Part shown: positions 1 to 12,577 of the stretch, in pieces
How positions within the stretch are numbered: the first letter of the stretch is position 1
How the letters are laid out: the number at the start of each line of letters is the position of its first letter
Assembly (NCBI RefSeq): GCF_963678635.1
Contig: NC_087062.1
Coordinates: 49,552,178-49,616,177, forward strand
Reading direction: 5' to 3'
Source of the DNA: Symsagittifera roscoffensis
Lineage: Eukaryota; Xenacoelomorpha; Acoela; Convolutidae
Length of the DNA: 64,000 nucleotides
Program-made: the position numbers and the translations under genes
Notes under the pieces: generated by a model
What the model was told of the DNA's origin: nothing
The model's input: only the letters and a program-made list of their open reading frames with translations
Database searches by the model: none

Positions 1-136
1 GATCCTGGAGCGGTTGAAGCAGTATTAACATGGAAAGCTCGCAAGATTGACACGCAATTAATTGAGTTTATCAAAGAATATGCTGACAAGATATACCCCA
101 AGCAGCAGTTGATGCAAAAAAAAGGTAATAAGTTCA

Positions 137-1597
137 TCCGGAGAGAGATTGAAATGCTTTTGAAGTACGACATGATTGAACCGTCGAAATCCCCGTGCGC
201 CTGCGGCGTAATCATGGCAAAAGGGGGCCATTTTAGGTTTATTTGTGATTTTCGTTACCTGAACGTGTTGATGATAAAGGACGCATACCCGATTCCCCGC
301 ATCGATTATAGCCTCTCCAAGTTGGGAGATGCAAAATTCTTCGCGACGTTGGATTTGGGCTCTGCGTTCTGGCAAACACCCCTCAGAAAACAGGATCGAG
401 AGAAAAAGGGCTTCGTGAGTGAACTGGGACTGTTCCATAGGAAAAGAATGCATTTTGGTCTATGCAATGCAACGGCCACATTCCAACGATTAATGGCATA
501 GGCACTCACGAATGTGACTAAAAGTATGGCAACCTCATAATGTGTTACGTTCATGACGTGGTGATCGCGACACCAACGCTGGAGGACCATATACCCATAT
601 AGAGAGACTAGACGGAGTCTTTTCTTGCATGAAACAGGCCGGCCTGAAATGCAAACCTTTCAAACGCGAAATCCTGAGAGAGTCAATCAAGTATCTGGGT
701 CTTCTATTAGATAAACACGGAATAAAACTAGATCCTGGAGCGGTTGAAGCAGTATTAACATGGAAAGCTCGCAAGATCGACACGCAATTAATTGAGTTTA
801 TCAAAGAATATGCTGATAAGATATACCCCAAGCAGCAGTTGATGCAAAAAAAGGGTAATAAGTTCATCCGGAGAGAGATTGAAATGGTTATGAAGTACGA
901 CTTGATTGAACCGTCGAAATCCCCGTGCGCCTGCGGCATAGTCATGGCAAAAAGGGGGCCATTTTAGGTTTATTTGTGATTTTCGTTACCTGAACGTGTT
1001 GATGATAAAGGACGCATACCCGATTCCCCGCATCGATTATAGCCTCTCCAAGTTGGGAGATGCAAAATTCTTCGCGACGTTGGATTTGGGCTCTGCGTTC
1101 TGGCAAACACCCCTCAGAAAACAGGATCGAGAGAAAAAGGGCTTCGTGAGTGAACTGGGACTGTTCCATAGGAAAAGAATGCATTTTGGTCTATGCAATG
1201 CAACGGCCACATTCCAACGATTAATGGCATAGGCACTCACGAATGTGACTAAAAGTATGGCAACCTCATAATGTGTTACGTTCATGACGTGGTGATCGCG
1301 ACACCAACGCTGGAGGACCATATACCCATATAGAGAGACTAGACGGAGTCTTTTCTTGCATGAAACAGGCCGGCCTGAAATGCAAACCTTTCAAACGCGA
1401 AATCCTGAGAGAGTCAATCAAGTATCTGGGTCTTCTATTAGATAAACACGGAATAAAACTAGATCCTGGAGCGGTTGAAGCAGTATTAACATGGAAAGCT
1501 CGCAAGATCGACACGCAATTAATTGAGTTTATCAAAGAATATGCTGATAAGATATACCCCAAGCAGCAGTTGATGCAAAAAAAGGGTAATAAGTTCA
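137..1597 (+). repeat. Near-identical unit pair at left edge of array
   Basis: Units 137-866 and 867-1597 share the same private variants and are more alike to each other than to their right-hand neighbours. This is a local single-unit duplication, separate from the three-unit blocks further right. Confidence 0.75.
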
Positions 1598-3062
1598 TCC
1601 GGAGAGAGATTGAAATGGTTATGAAGTACGACTTGATTGAACCGTCGAAATCCCCGTGCGCCTGCGGCATAGTCATGGCAAAAAGGGGGCCATTTTAGGT
1701 TTATTTGTGATTTTCGTTACCTGAACGTGTTGATGATAAAGGACGCATACCCGATTCCCCGCATCGATTATAGCCTCTCCAAGTTGGGAGATGCAAAATT
1801 CTTCGCGACGTTGGATTTGGGCTCTGCGTTCTGGCAAACACCCCTCAGAAAACAGGATCGAGAGAAAAAGGGCTTCGCGAGTGAACTGGGACTGTTCCAT
1901 AGGAAAAGAATGCATTTTGGTCTATGCAATGCAACGGCCACATTCCAACGATTAATGGCACAGGCACTCACGAATGTGACTAAAACGTATGGCAACCTCA
2001 TAATGTGTTACGTTGATGACGTGGTGATCGCGACACCAACGCTGGAGGACCATATACCCATATAGAGAGACTAGACGGAGTCTTTTCTTGCATGAAACAG
2101 GCCGGCCTGAAATGCAAACCTTCCAAACGCGAAATCCTGAGAGAGTCAATCAAGTATCTGGGTCTTCTAGTAGATAAACACGGAATAAAACTAGATCCTG
2201 GAGCGGTTGAAGCAGTATTAACATGGAAAGCTCGCAAGATCGACACGCAATTAATTGAGTTTATCAAAGAATATGCTGATAAGATATACCCCAAGCAGCA
2301 GTTGATGCAAAAAAAAGGATAATAAGTTCATCCGGAGAGAGATTGAATGGTTATGGAGTACGACTTGATTGAACCGTCGAAATCCCCGTGCGCCTGCGGC
2401 GTAGTCATGGCAAAAAGGGGGCCATTTTAGGTTTATTTGTGATTTTCGTTACCTGAATGTGTTGATGATAAAGGACGCATACCCGATTCCCCGCATCGAT
2501 TATAGCCTCTCCAAGTTGGGAGATGCAAAATTCTTCGCGACGTTGGATTTGGGCTCTGCGTTCTGGCAAACACCCCTCAGAAAACAGGATCGAGAGAAAA
2601 AGGGCTTCGCGAGTGAACTGGGACTGTTCCATTGGAAAAGAATGCGTTTTGGTCTATGCAATGCAACGGCCACATTCCAACGATTAATGGCACAGGCACT
2701 CACGAATGTGACTAAAAAGTATGGCAACCTCATAATGTGTTACGTTGATGACGTGGTGATCGCGACACCAACGCTGGAGGACCATATACCCATATAGAGA
2801 GACTAGACGGGGTCTTTTCTTGCATCAAACAGGCCGGCCTGAAATGCAAACCTTCCAAACGCGAAATCCTGAGAGAGTCAATCAAGTATCTGGGTCTTCT
2901 AGTAGATAAACACGGAATAAAACTAGACCCTGGAGCGGTTGAAGCAGTATTAATATGGAAAGCTCGCAAGATCGACACGCAATTAATTGAGTTTATCAAA
3001 GAATATGCTGATAAGATATACCCCAAGCAGCAGTTGATGCAAAAAAAAGGGTAATAAGTTCA

Positions 3063-6000
3063 TCCGGAGAGAGATTGAATGGTTATGGAGTACGACTTGG
3101 TTGAACCGTCGAAATCCCCGTGCGCCTGCGGCGTAGTCATGGCAAAAAAGGGGCCATTTTAGGTTTATTTGTGATTTTCGTTACCTGAACGTGTTGATGA
3201 TAAAGGACCCATACCCGATTCCTCGCATCGATTATAGCCTCTCCAAGTTGGGAGATGCAAAATTCTTCGCGACGTTGGATTTGGGCTCTGCGTTCTGGCA
3301 AACACCCCTCAGAAAACAGGATCGAGAGAAAAAGGGCTTCGCGAGTGAACTGGGACTGTTCCATAGGAAAAGAATGCATTTGGGTCTATGCAATGCAACG
3401 GCCACATTCCAACGATTAATGGCATAGGCACTCACGAATGTGACTAAAAAGTATGGCAACCTCATAATGTGTTACGTTGATGACGTGGTGATCGCGACAC
3501 CAACGCTGGAGGACCATATACCCATGAAGAGAGACTAGACGGAGTCTTTTCTTGCATGAAACAGGCCGGCCTGAAATGCAAACCTTCCAAACGCGAAATC
3601 CTGAGAGAGTCAATCAAGTATCTGGGTCTTCTAGTAGATAAACACAGAATAAAACTAGATCCTGGAGCGGTTGAAGCAGTATTAACATGGAAAGCTCGCA
3701 AGATCGACACGCAATTAATTGAGTTTATCAAAGAATATGCTGATAAGATATACCCCAAGCAGCAGTTGATGCAAAAAAAGGGTAATAAGTTCATCCGGAG
3801 AGAGATTGAAACGGTTATGAAGTACGACTTGATTGAACCGTCGAAATCCCCGTGCGCCTGCGGCGTAGTCATGGCAAAAAGGGGGCCATTTTAGGTTTAT
3901 TTGTGATTTTCGTTACCTGAACGTGTTGATGATAAAGGACGCATACCCGATTCCCCGCATCGATTATAGCCTCTCCAAGTTGGGAGATGCAAACTTCTTC
4001 GCGACGTTGGATTTGGGCTCTGCGTTCTGGCAAACACCCCTCAGAAAACAGGATCGAGAGAAAAAGGGCTTCTCGATTGAACTGTTACTGTTCCATAGGA
4101 AAAGAATGCATTTTGGTCTATGCAATGCAACGGCGACATTCCAACGATTAATGGCACAGGCACTCACGAATGTGACTAAAAAGTATGGCAACCTCATAAT
4201 GTGTTACGTTGATGACGTGGTGATCGCGACACCAACGCTGGAGGACCATATACCCATATAGAGAGACTAGACGGAGTCTTTTCTTGCATGAAACAGGCCG
4301 GCCTGAAATGCAAACCTTCCAAACGCGAAATCCTGAGAGAGTCAATCAAGTATCTGGGTCTTCTAGTAGATAAACACGGAATAAAACTAGATCCTGGAGC
4401 GGTTGAAGCAGTATTAACATGGAAAGCTCGCAAGATCGACACGCAATTAATTGAGTTTATCAAAGAATATGCTGATAAGATATACCCCAAGCAGCAGTTG
4501 ATGCAAAAAAAGGGTAATAAGTTCATCCGGAGAGAGATTGAAATGGTTATGAAGTACGACTTGATTGAACCGTCGAAATCCCCGTGCGCCTGCGGCGTAG
4601 TCATGGCAAAAAGGGGGCCATTTTAGGTTTATTTGTGATTTTCGTTACCTGAACGTGTTGATGATAAAGGACGCATACCCGATTCCCCGCATCGATTATA
4701 GCCTCTCCAAGTTGGGAGATGCAAACTTCTTCGCGACGTTGGATTTGGGCTCTGCGTTCTGGCAAACACCCCTCAGAAAACAGGATCGAGAGAAAAAGGG
4801 CTTCGCGATTGAACTGTTACTGTTCCATAGGAAAAGAATGCATTTTGGTCTATGCAATGCAACGGCCACATTCCAACGATTAATGGCACAGGCACTCACG
4901 AATGTGACTAAAAAGTATGGCCACCTCATAATGTGTTACGTTGATGACGTGGTGATCGCGACACCAACGCTGGAGGACCATATACCCATATAGAGAGACT
5001 AGACGGAGTCTTTTCTTGCATGAAACAGGCCGGCCTGAAATGCAAACCTTCCAAACGCGAAATCCTGAGAGAGTCAATCAAGTATCTGGGTCTTCTAGTA
5101 GATAAACACAGAATAAAACTAGATCCTGGAGCGGTTGAAGCAGTATTAATATGGAAAGCTCGCAAGATCGACACGCAATTAATTGAGTTTATCAAAGAAT
5201 ATGCTGATAAGATATACCCCAAGCAGCAGTTGATGCAAAAAAAAGGGTAATAAGTTCATCCGGAGAGAGATTGAATGGTTATGGAGTACGACTTGGTTGA
5301 ACCGTCGAAATCCCCGTGCGCCTGCGGCGTAGTCATGGCAAAAAAGGGGCCATTTTAGGTTTATTTGTGATTTTCGTTACCTGAACGTGTTGATGATAAA
5401 GGACCCATACCCGATTCCTCGCATCGATTATAGCCTCTCCAAGTTGGGAGATGCAAAATTCTTCGCGACGTTGGATTTGGGCTCTGCGTTCTGGCAAACA
5501 CCCCTCAGAAAACAGGATCGAGAGAAAAAGGGCTTCGCGAGTGAACTGGGACTGTTCCATAGGAAAAGAATGCATTTGGGTCTATGCAATGCAACGGCCA
5601 CATTCCAACGATTAATGGCATAGGCACTCACGAATGTGACTAAAAAGTATGGCAACCTCATAATGTGTTACGTTGATGACGTGGTGATCGCGACACCAAC
5701 GCTGGAGGACCATATACCCATGAAGAGAGACTAGACGGAGTCTTTTCTTGCATGAAACAGGCCGGCCTGAAATGCAAACCTTCCAAACGCGAAATCCTGA
5801 GAGAGTCAATCAAGTATCTGGGTCTTCTAGTAGATAAACACAGAATAAAACTAGATCCTGGAGCGGTTGAAGCAGTATTAACATGGAAAGCTCGCAAGAT
5901 CGACACGCAATTAATTGAGTTTATCAAAGAATATGCTGATAAGATATACCCCAAGCAGCAGTTGATGCAAAAAAAGGGTAATAAGTTCATCCGGAGAGAG

Positions 6001-7454
6001 ATTGAAACGGTTATGAAGTACGACTTGATTGAACCGTCGAAATCCCCGTGCGCCTGCGGCGTAGTCATGGCAAAAAGGGGGCCATTTTAGGTTTATTTGT
6101 GATTTTCGTTACCTGAACGTGTTGATGATAAAGGACGCATACCCGATTCCCCGCATCGATTATAGCCTCTCCAAGTTGGGAGATGCAAACTTCTTCGCGA
6201 CGTTGGATTTGGGCTCTGCGTTCTGGCAAACACCCCTCAGAAAACAGGATCGAGAGAAAAAGGGCTTCTCGATTGAACTGTTACTGTTCCATAGGAAAAG
6301 AATGCATTTTGGTCTATGCAATGCAACGGCGACATTCCAACGATTAATGGCACAGGCACTCACGAATGTGACTAAAAAGTATGGCAACCTCATAATGTGT
6401 TACGTTGATGACGTGGTGATCGCGACACCAACGCTGGAGGACCATATACCCATATAGAGAGACTAGACGGAGTCTTTTCTTGCATGAAACAGGCCGGCCT
6501 GAAATGCAAACCTTCCAAACGCGAAATCCTGAGAGAGTCAATCAAGTATCTGGGTCTTCTAGTAGATAAACACGGAATAAAACTAGATCCTGGAGCGGTT
6601 GAAGCAGTATTAACATGGAAAGCTCGCAAGATCGACACGCAATTAATTGAGTTTATCAAAGAATATGCTGATAAGATATACCCCAAGCAGCAGTTGATGC
6701 AAAAAAAGGGTAATAAGTTCATCCGGAGAGAGATTGAAATGGTTATGAAGTACGACTTGATTGAACCGTCGAAATCCCCGTGCGCCTGCGGCGTAGTCAT
6801 GGCAAAAAGGGGGCCATTTTAGGTTTATTTGTGATTTTCGTTACCTGAACGTGTTGATGATAAAGGACGCATACCCGATTCCCCGCATCGATTATAGCCT
6901 CTCCAAGTTGGGAGATGCAAACTTCTTCGCGACGTTGGATTTGGGCTCTGCGTTCTGGCAAACACCCCTCAGAAAACAGGATCGAGAGAAAAAGGGCTTC
7001 GCGATTGAACTGTTACTGTTCCATAGGAAAAGAATGCATTTTGGTCTATGCAATGCAACGGCCACATTCCAACGATTAATGGCACAGGCACTCACGAATG
7101 TGACTAAAAAGTATGGCCACCTCATAATGTGTTACGTTGATGACGTGGTGATCGCGACACCAACGCTGGAGGACCATATACCCATATAGAGAGACTAGAC
7201 GGAGTCTTTTCTTGCATGAAACAGGCCGGCCTGAAATGCAAACCTTCCAAACGCGAAATCCTGAGAGATTCAATCAAGTATCTGGGTCTTCTAGTAGATA
7301 AACACGGAATAAAACTAGATCCTGGAGCGGTTGAAGCAGTATTAACATGGAAAGCTCGCAAGATCGACACGCAATTAATTGAGTTTATCAAAGAATATGC
7401 TGATAAGATATACCCCAAGCAGCAGTTGATGCAAAAAAAAGGGTAATAAGTTCA
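3063..7454 (+). repeat. Higher-order repeat A: two copies of a 2,196-bp three-unit block
   Basis: The block 3063-5258 recurs as 5259-7454 (offset 2,196 bp). Diagnostic variants recur at the same places: the MIKDPYP variant in units starting 3063 and 5259; the FSIELLL variant in units starting 3794 and 5990; FAIELLL with GHLIMC in units starting 4526 and 6722. The right part of the third unit differs between copies, so the true exchange point lies inside that unit rather than at the unit boundary used here. Confidence 0.85.
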
Positions 7455-10400
7455 TCCGGAGAGAGATTGAATGGTTATGGAGTACGACTTGATTGAACCG
7501 TCGAAATCCCCGTGCGCCTGCGGCGTAGTCATGGCAAAAAGGGGGCCATTTTAGGTTTATTTGTGATTTTCGTTACCTGAACGTGTTGATGATAAAGGAC
7601 GCATACCCGATTCCCCGCATCGATTATAGCCTCTCCAAGTTGGGAGATGCAAAATTCTTCGCGACGCTGGATTTGGGCTCTGCGTTCTGGCAAACACCCC
7701 TCAGAAAACAGGATCGAGAGAAAAAGGGCTTCGCGAGTGAACTGGGACTGTTCCATAGGAAAAGAATGCATTTTGGTCTATGCAATGCAACGGCCACATT
7801 CCAACGATTAATGGCACAGGCACTCACGAATGTGACTAAAAAGTATGGCAACCTCATAATGTGTTAAGTTGATGACGTGGTGATCGCGACACCAACGCTG
7901 GAGGACCATATACCCATATAGAGAGACTAGACGGAGTCTTTTCTTGCATGAAACAGGCCGGCCTGAAATGCAAACCTTCCAAACGCGAAATCCTGAGAGA
8001 TTCAATCAAGTATCTGGGTCTTCTAGTAGATAAACACGGAATAAAACTAGATCCTGGAGCGGTTGAAGCAGTATTAACATGGAAAGCTCGCAAGATCGAC
8101 ACGCAATTAATTGAGTTTATCAAAGAATATGCTGATAAGATATACCCCAAGCAGCAGTTGATGCAAAAAAAAGGGTAATAAGTTCATCCGGAGAGAGATT
8201 GAATGGTTATGGAGTACGACTTGATTGAACCGTCGAAATCCCCGTGCGCCTGCGGCGTAGTCATGGCAAAAAGGGGGCCATTTTAGGTTTATTTGTGATT
8301 TTCGTTACCTGAACGTGTTGATGATAAAGGAAGCATACCCGATTCCCCGCATCGATTATAGCCTCTCCAAGTTGGGAGATGCAAAATTCTTCGCGACGCT
8401 GGATTTGGGCTCTGCGTTCTGGCAAACACCCCTCAGAAAACAGGATCGAGAGAAAAAGGGCTTCGCGAGTGAACTGGGACTGTTCCATAGGAAAAGAATG
8501 CATTTTGGTCTATGCAATGCAACGGCCACATTCCAACGATTAATGGCACAGGCACTCACGAATGTGACTAAAAAGTATGGCAACCTCATAATGTGTTACG
8601 TTGATGACGTGGTGATCGCGACACCAACGCTGGAGGACCATATACCCATATAGAGAGACTAGACGGAGTCTTTTCTTGCATGAAACAGGCCGGCCTGAAA
8701 TGCAAACCTTCCAAACGCGAAATCCTGAGAGAGTCAATCAAGTATCTGGGTCTTCTAGTAGATAAACACGGAATAAAACTAGATCCTGGAGCGGTTGAAG
8801 CAGTATTAACATGGAAAGCTCGCAAGATCGACACGCAATTAATTGAGTTTATCAAAGAATATGCTGATAAGATATACCCCAAGCAGCAGTTGATGCAAAA
8901 AAAAGGGTAATATGTTCATCCGGAGAGAGATTGAATGGTTATGGAGTACGACTTGATTGAACCGTCGAAATCCCCGTGCGCCTGCGGCGTAGTCATGGCA
9001 AAAAGGGGGCCATTTTAGGTTTATTTGTGATTTTCGTTACCTGAACGTGTTGATGATAAAGGACGCATACCCGATTCCCCGCATCGATTATAGCCTCTCC
9101 AAGTTGGGAGATGCAAACTTCTTCGCGACGTTGGATTTGGGCTCTGCGTTCTGGCAAACACCCCTCAGAAAACAGGATCGAGAGAAAAAGGGCTTCGCGA
9201 TTGAACTGTTACTGTTCCATAGGAAAAGAATGCATTTTGGTCTATGCAATGCAACGGCCACATTCCAACGATTAATGGCACAGGCACTCACGAATGTGAC
9301 TAAAAAGTATGGCCACCTCATAATGTGTTACGTTGATGACGTGGTGATCGCGACACCAACGCTGGAGGACCATATACCCATATAGAGAGACTAGACGGAG
9401 TCTTTTCTTGCATGAAACAGGCCGGCCTGAAATGCAAACCTTCCAAACGCGAAATCCTGAGAGATTCAATCAAGTATCTGGGTCTTCTAGTAGATAAACA
9501 CGGAATAAAACTAGATCCTGGAGCGGTTGAAGCAGTATTAACATGGAAAGCTCGCAAGATCGACACGCAATTAATTGAGTTTATCAAAGAATATGCTGAT
9601 AAGATATACCCCAAGCAGCAGTTGATGCAAAAAAAAGGGTAATAAGTTCATCCGGAGAGAGATTGAATGGTTATGGAGTACGACTTGATTGAACCGTCGA
9701 AATCCCCGTGCGCCTGCGGCGTAGTCATGGCAAAAAGGGGGCCATTTTAGGTTTATTTGTGATTTTCGTTACCTGAACGTGTTGATGATAAAGGACGCAT
9801 ACCCGATTCCCCGCATCGATTATAGCCTCTCCAAGTTGGGAGATGCAAAATTCTTCGCGACGCTGGATTTGGGCTCTGCGTTCTGGCAAACACCCCTCAG
9901 AAAACAGGATCGAGAGAAAAAGGGCTTCGCGAGTGAACTGGGACTGTTCCATAGGAAAAGAATGCATTTTGGTCTATGCAATGCAACGGCCACATTCCAA
10001 CGATTAATGGCACAGGCACTCACGAATGTGACTAAAAAGTATGGCAACCTCATAATGTGTTAAGTTGATGACGTGGTGATCGCGACACCAACGCTGGAGG
10101 ACCATATACCCATATAGAGAGACTAGACGGAGTCTTTTCATGCATGAAACAGGCCGGCCTGAAATGCAAACCTTCCAAACGCGAAATCCTGAGAGATTCA
10201 ATCAAGTATCTGGGTCTTCTAGTAGATAAACACGGAATAAAACTAGATCCTGGAGCGGTTGAAGCAGTATTAACATGGAAAGCTCGCAAGATCGACACGC
10301 AATTAATTGAGTTTATCAAAGAATATGCTGATAAGATATACCCCAAGCAGCAGTTGATGCAAAAAAAAGGGTAATAAGTTCATCCGGAGAGAGATTGAAT

Positions 10401-11114
10401 GGTTATGGAGTACGACTTGATTGAACCGTCGAAATCCCCGTGCGCCTGCGGCGTAGTCATGGCAAAAAGGGGGCCATTTTAGGTTTATTTGTGATTTTCG
10501 TTACCTGAACGTGTTGATGATAAAGGAAGCATACCCGATTCCCCGCATCGATTATAGCCTCTCCAAGTTGGGAGATGCAAAATTCTTCGCGACGCTGGAT
10601 TTGGGCTCTGCGTTCTGGCAAACACCCCTCAGAAAACAGGATCGAGAGAAAAAGGGCTTCGCGAGTGAACTGGGACTGTTCCATAGGAAAAGAATGCATT
10701 TTGGTCTATGCAATGCAACGGCCACATTCCAACGATTAATGGCACAGGCACTCACGAATGTGACTAAAAAGTATGGCAACCTCATAATGTGTTACGTTGA
10801 TGACGTGGTGATCGCGACACCAACGCTGGAGGACCATATACCCATATAGAGAGACTAGACGGAGTCTTTTCTTGCATGAAACAGGCCGGCCTGAAATGCA
10901 AACCTTCCAAACGCGAAATCCTGAGAGAGTCAATCAAGTATCTGGGTCTTCTAGTAGATAAACACGGAATAAAACTAGATCCTGGAGCGGTTGAAGCAGT
11001 ATTAACATGGAAAGCTCGCAAGATCGACACGCAATTAATTGAGTTTATCAAAGAATATGCTGATAAGATATACCCCAAGCAGCAGTTGATGCAAAAAAAA
11101 GGGTAATATGTTCA
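6722..11114 (+). repeat. Higher-order repeat B: two copies of a second three-unit block
   Basis: The block 6722-8918 recurs as 8919-11114 (offset 2,196-2,197 bp), and a third first-unit follows at 11115-11846. Markers: GHLIMC in units starting 6722, 8919 and 11115; the MIKEAYP variant in units starting 8187 and 10383; a shared base variant in the tgtta-agttg stretch of units starting 7455 and 9651. This block shares one unit type with block A, so the two expansions overlap. Confidence 0.85.
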
Positions 11115-12577
11115 TCCGGAGAGAGATTGAATGGTTATGGAGTACGACTTGATTGAACCGTCGAAATCCCCGTGCGCCTGCGGCGTATTCATGGCAAAAA
11201 GGGGGCCATTTTAGGTTTATTTGTGATTTTCGTTACCTGAACGTGTTGATGATAAAGGACGCATACCCGATTCCCCGCGTCGATTATAGCCTCTCCAAGT
11301 TGGGAGATGCAAACTTCTTCGCGACGTTGGATTTGGGCTCTGCGTTCTGGCAAGCACCCCTCAGAAAACAGGATCGAGAGAAAAAGGGCTTCGCGATTGA
11401 ACTGTTACTGTTCCATAGGAAAAGAATGCATTTTGGTCTATGCAATGCAACGGCCACATTCCAACGATTAATGGCACAGGCACTCACGAATGTGACTAAA
11501 AAGTATGGCCACCTCATAATGTGTTACGTTGATGACGTGGTGATCGCGACACCAACGCTGGAGGACCATATACCCATATAGAGAGACTAGACGGAGTCTT
11601 TTCTTGCATGAAACAGGCCGGCCTGAAATGCAAACCTTCCAAACGCGAAATCCTGAGAGAGTCAATCAAGTATCTGGGTCTTCTAGTAGATAAACACGGA
11701 ATAAAACTAGATCCTGGAGCGGTTGAAGCAGTATTAACATGGAAAGCTCGCAAGATCGACACGCAATTAATTGAGTTTATTAAAGAATATGCTGATAAGA
11801 TATACCCCAAGCAGCAGTTGATGCAAAAAAAAGGGTAATATGTTCATCCGGAGAGAGATTGAATGGTTATGGAGTACGACTTGATTGAACCGTCGAAATC
11901 CCCGTGCGCCTGCGGCGTAGTCATGGCAAAAAGGGGGCCATTTTAGGTTTATTTGTGATTTTCGTTACCTGAACGTGTTGATGATAAAGGACGCATACCC
12001 GATTCCCCGCGTCGATTATAGCCTCTCCAAGTTGGGAGATGCAAAATTCTTCGCGACGCTGGATTTGGGCTCTGCGTTCTAGCAAACACCCCTCAGAAAA
12101 CAGGATCGAGAGAAAAAGGGCTTCGCGAGTGAACTGGGACTGTTCCATAGGAAAAGAATGCATTTTGGTCTATGCAATGCAACGGCCACATTCCAACGAT
12201 TAATGGCACAGGCACTCACGAATGTGACTAAAAAGTATGGCAACCTCATAATGTGTTACGTTGATGACGTGGTGATCGCGACACCAACGCTGGAGGACCA
12301 TATACCCATATAGAGAGACTAGACGGAGTCTTTTCTTGCATGAAACAGGCCGGCCTGAAATGCAAACCTTCCAAACGCGAAATCCTGAGAGAGTCAATCA
12401 AGTATCTGGGTCTTCTAGTAGATAAACACGGAATAAAACTAGATCCTGGAGCGGTTGAAGCAGTATTAACATGGAAAGCTCGCAAGATCGACACGCAATT
12501 AATTGAGTTTATCAAAGAATATGCTGATAAGATATACCCCAAGCAGCAGTTGATGCAAAAAAAGGGTAATAAGTTCA

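Larger units (their letters stand above)
1..12577 (+). repeat. Satellite-like tandem array of a ~732-bp retroelement RT fragment
   Basis: Head-to-tail copies of one unit of 730-733 bp. The unit boundary is a constant junction (aagttcatccggagagaga) whose tccgg falls at 137, 867, 1598, 2331, 3063, 3794, 4526, 5259, 5990, 6722, 7455, 8187, 8919, 9651, 10383, 11115, 11847 and 12578. That makes 17 full units, a 136-bp partial unit at the window edge, and a last copy that runs on into the rest of the element. Each unit encodes, in broken form, the fingers/palm of a Ty3/gypsy reverse transcriptase: YPIPRID, LDLGSAFWQ and the catalytic YVDDVVIA box are readable in many units. The unit corresponds to about 20,303-21,025 of the single-copy relative, with its two ends fused. 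Units differ by scattered substitutions. The array extends left of the window, so its total size is unknown. I see no gene product here; this is fossil-derived satellite DNA. Confidence 0.95.

Noticed and set aside
306-945. Antisense reading frames of 94-136 codons repeated in every satellite unit
   Set aside because: They are shadows of the RT coding strand: they repeat only because the unit repeats, show no domain, and overlap recognisable RT motifs on the + strand.
1-12577. CRISPR array or bacterial repeat system
   Set aside because: The units are ~732 bp with no spacers, and they encode RT. The context is eukaryotic retroelements.
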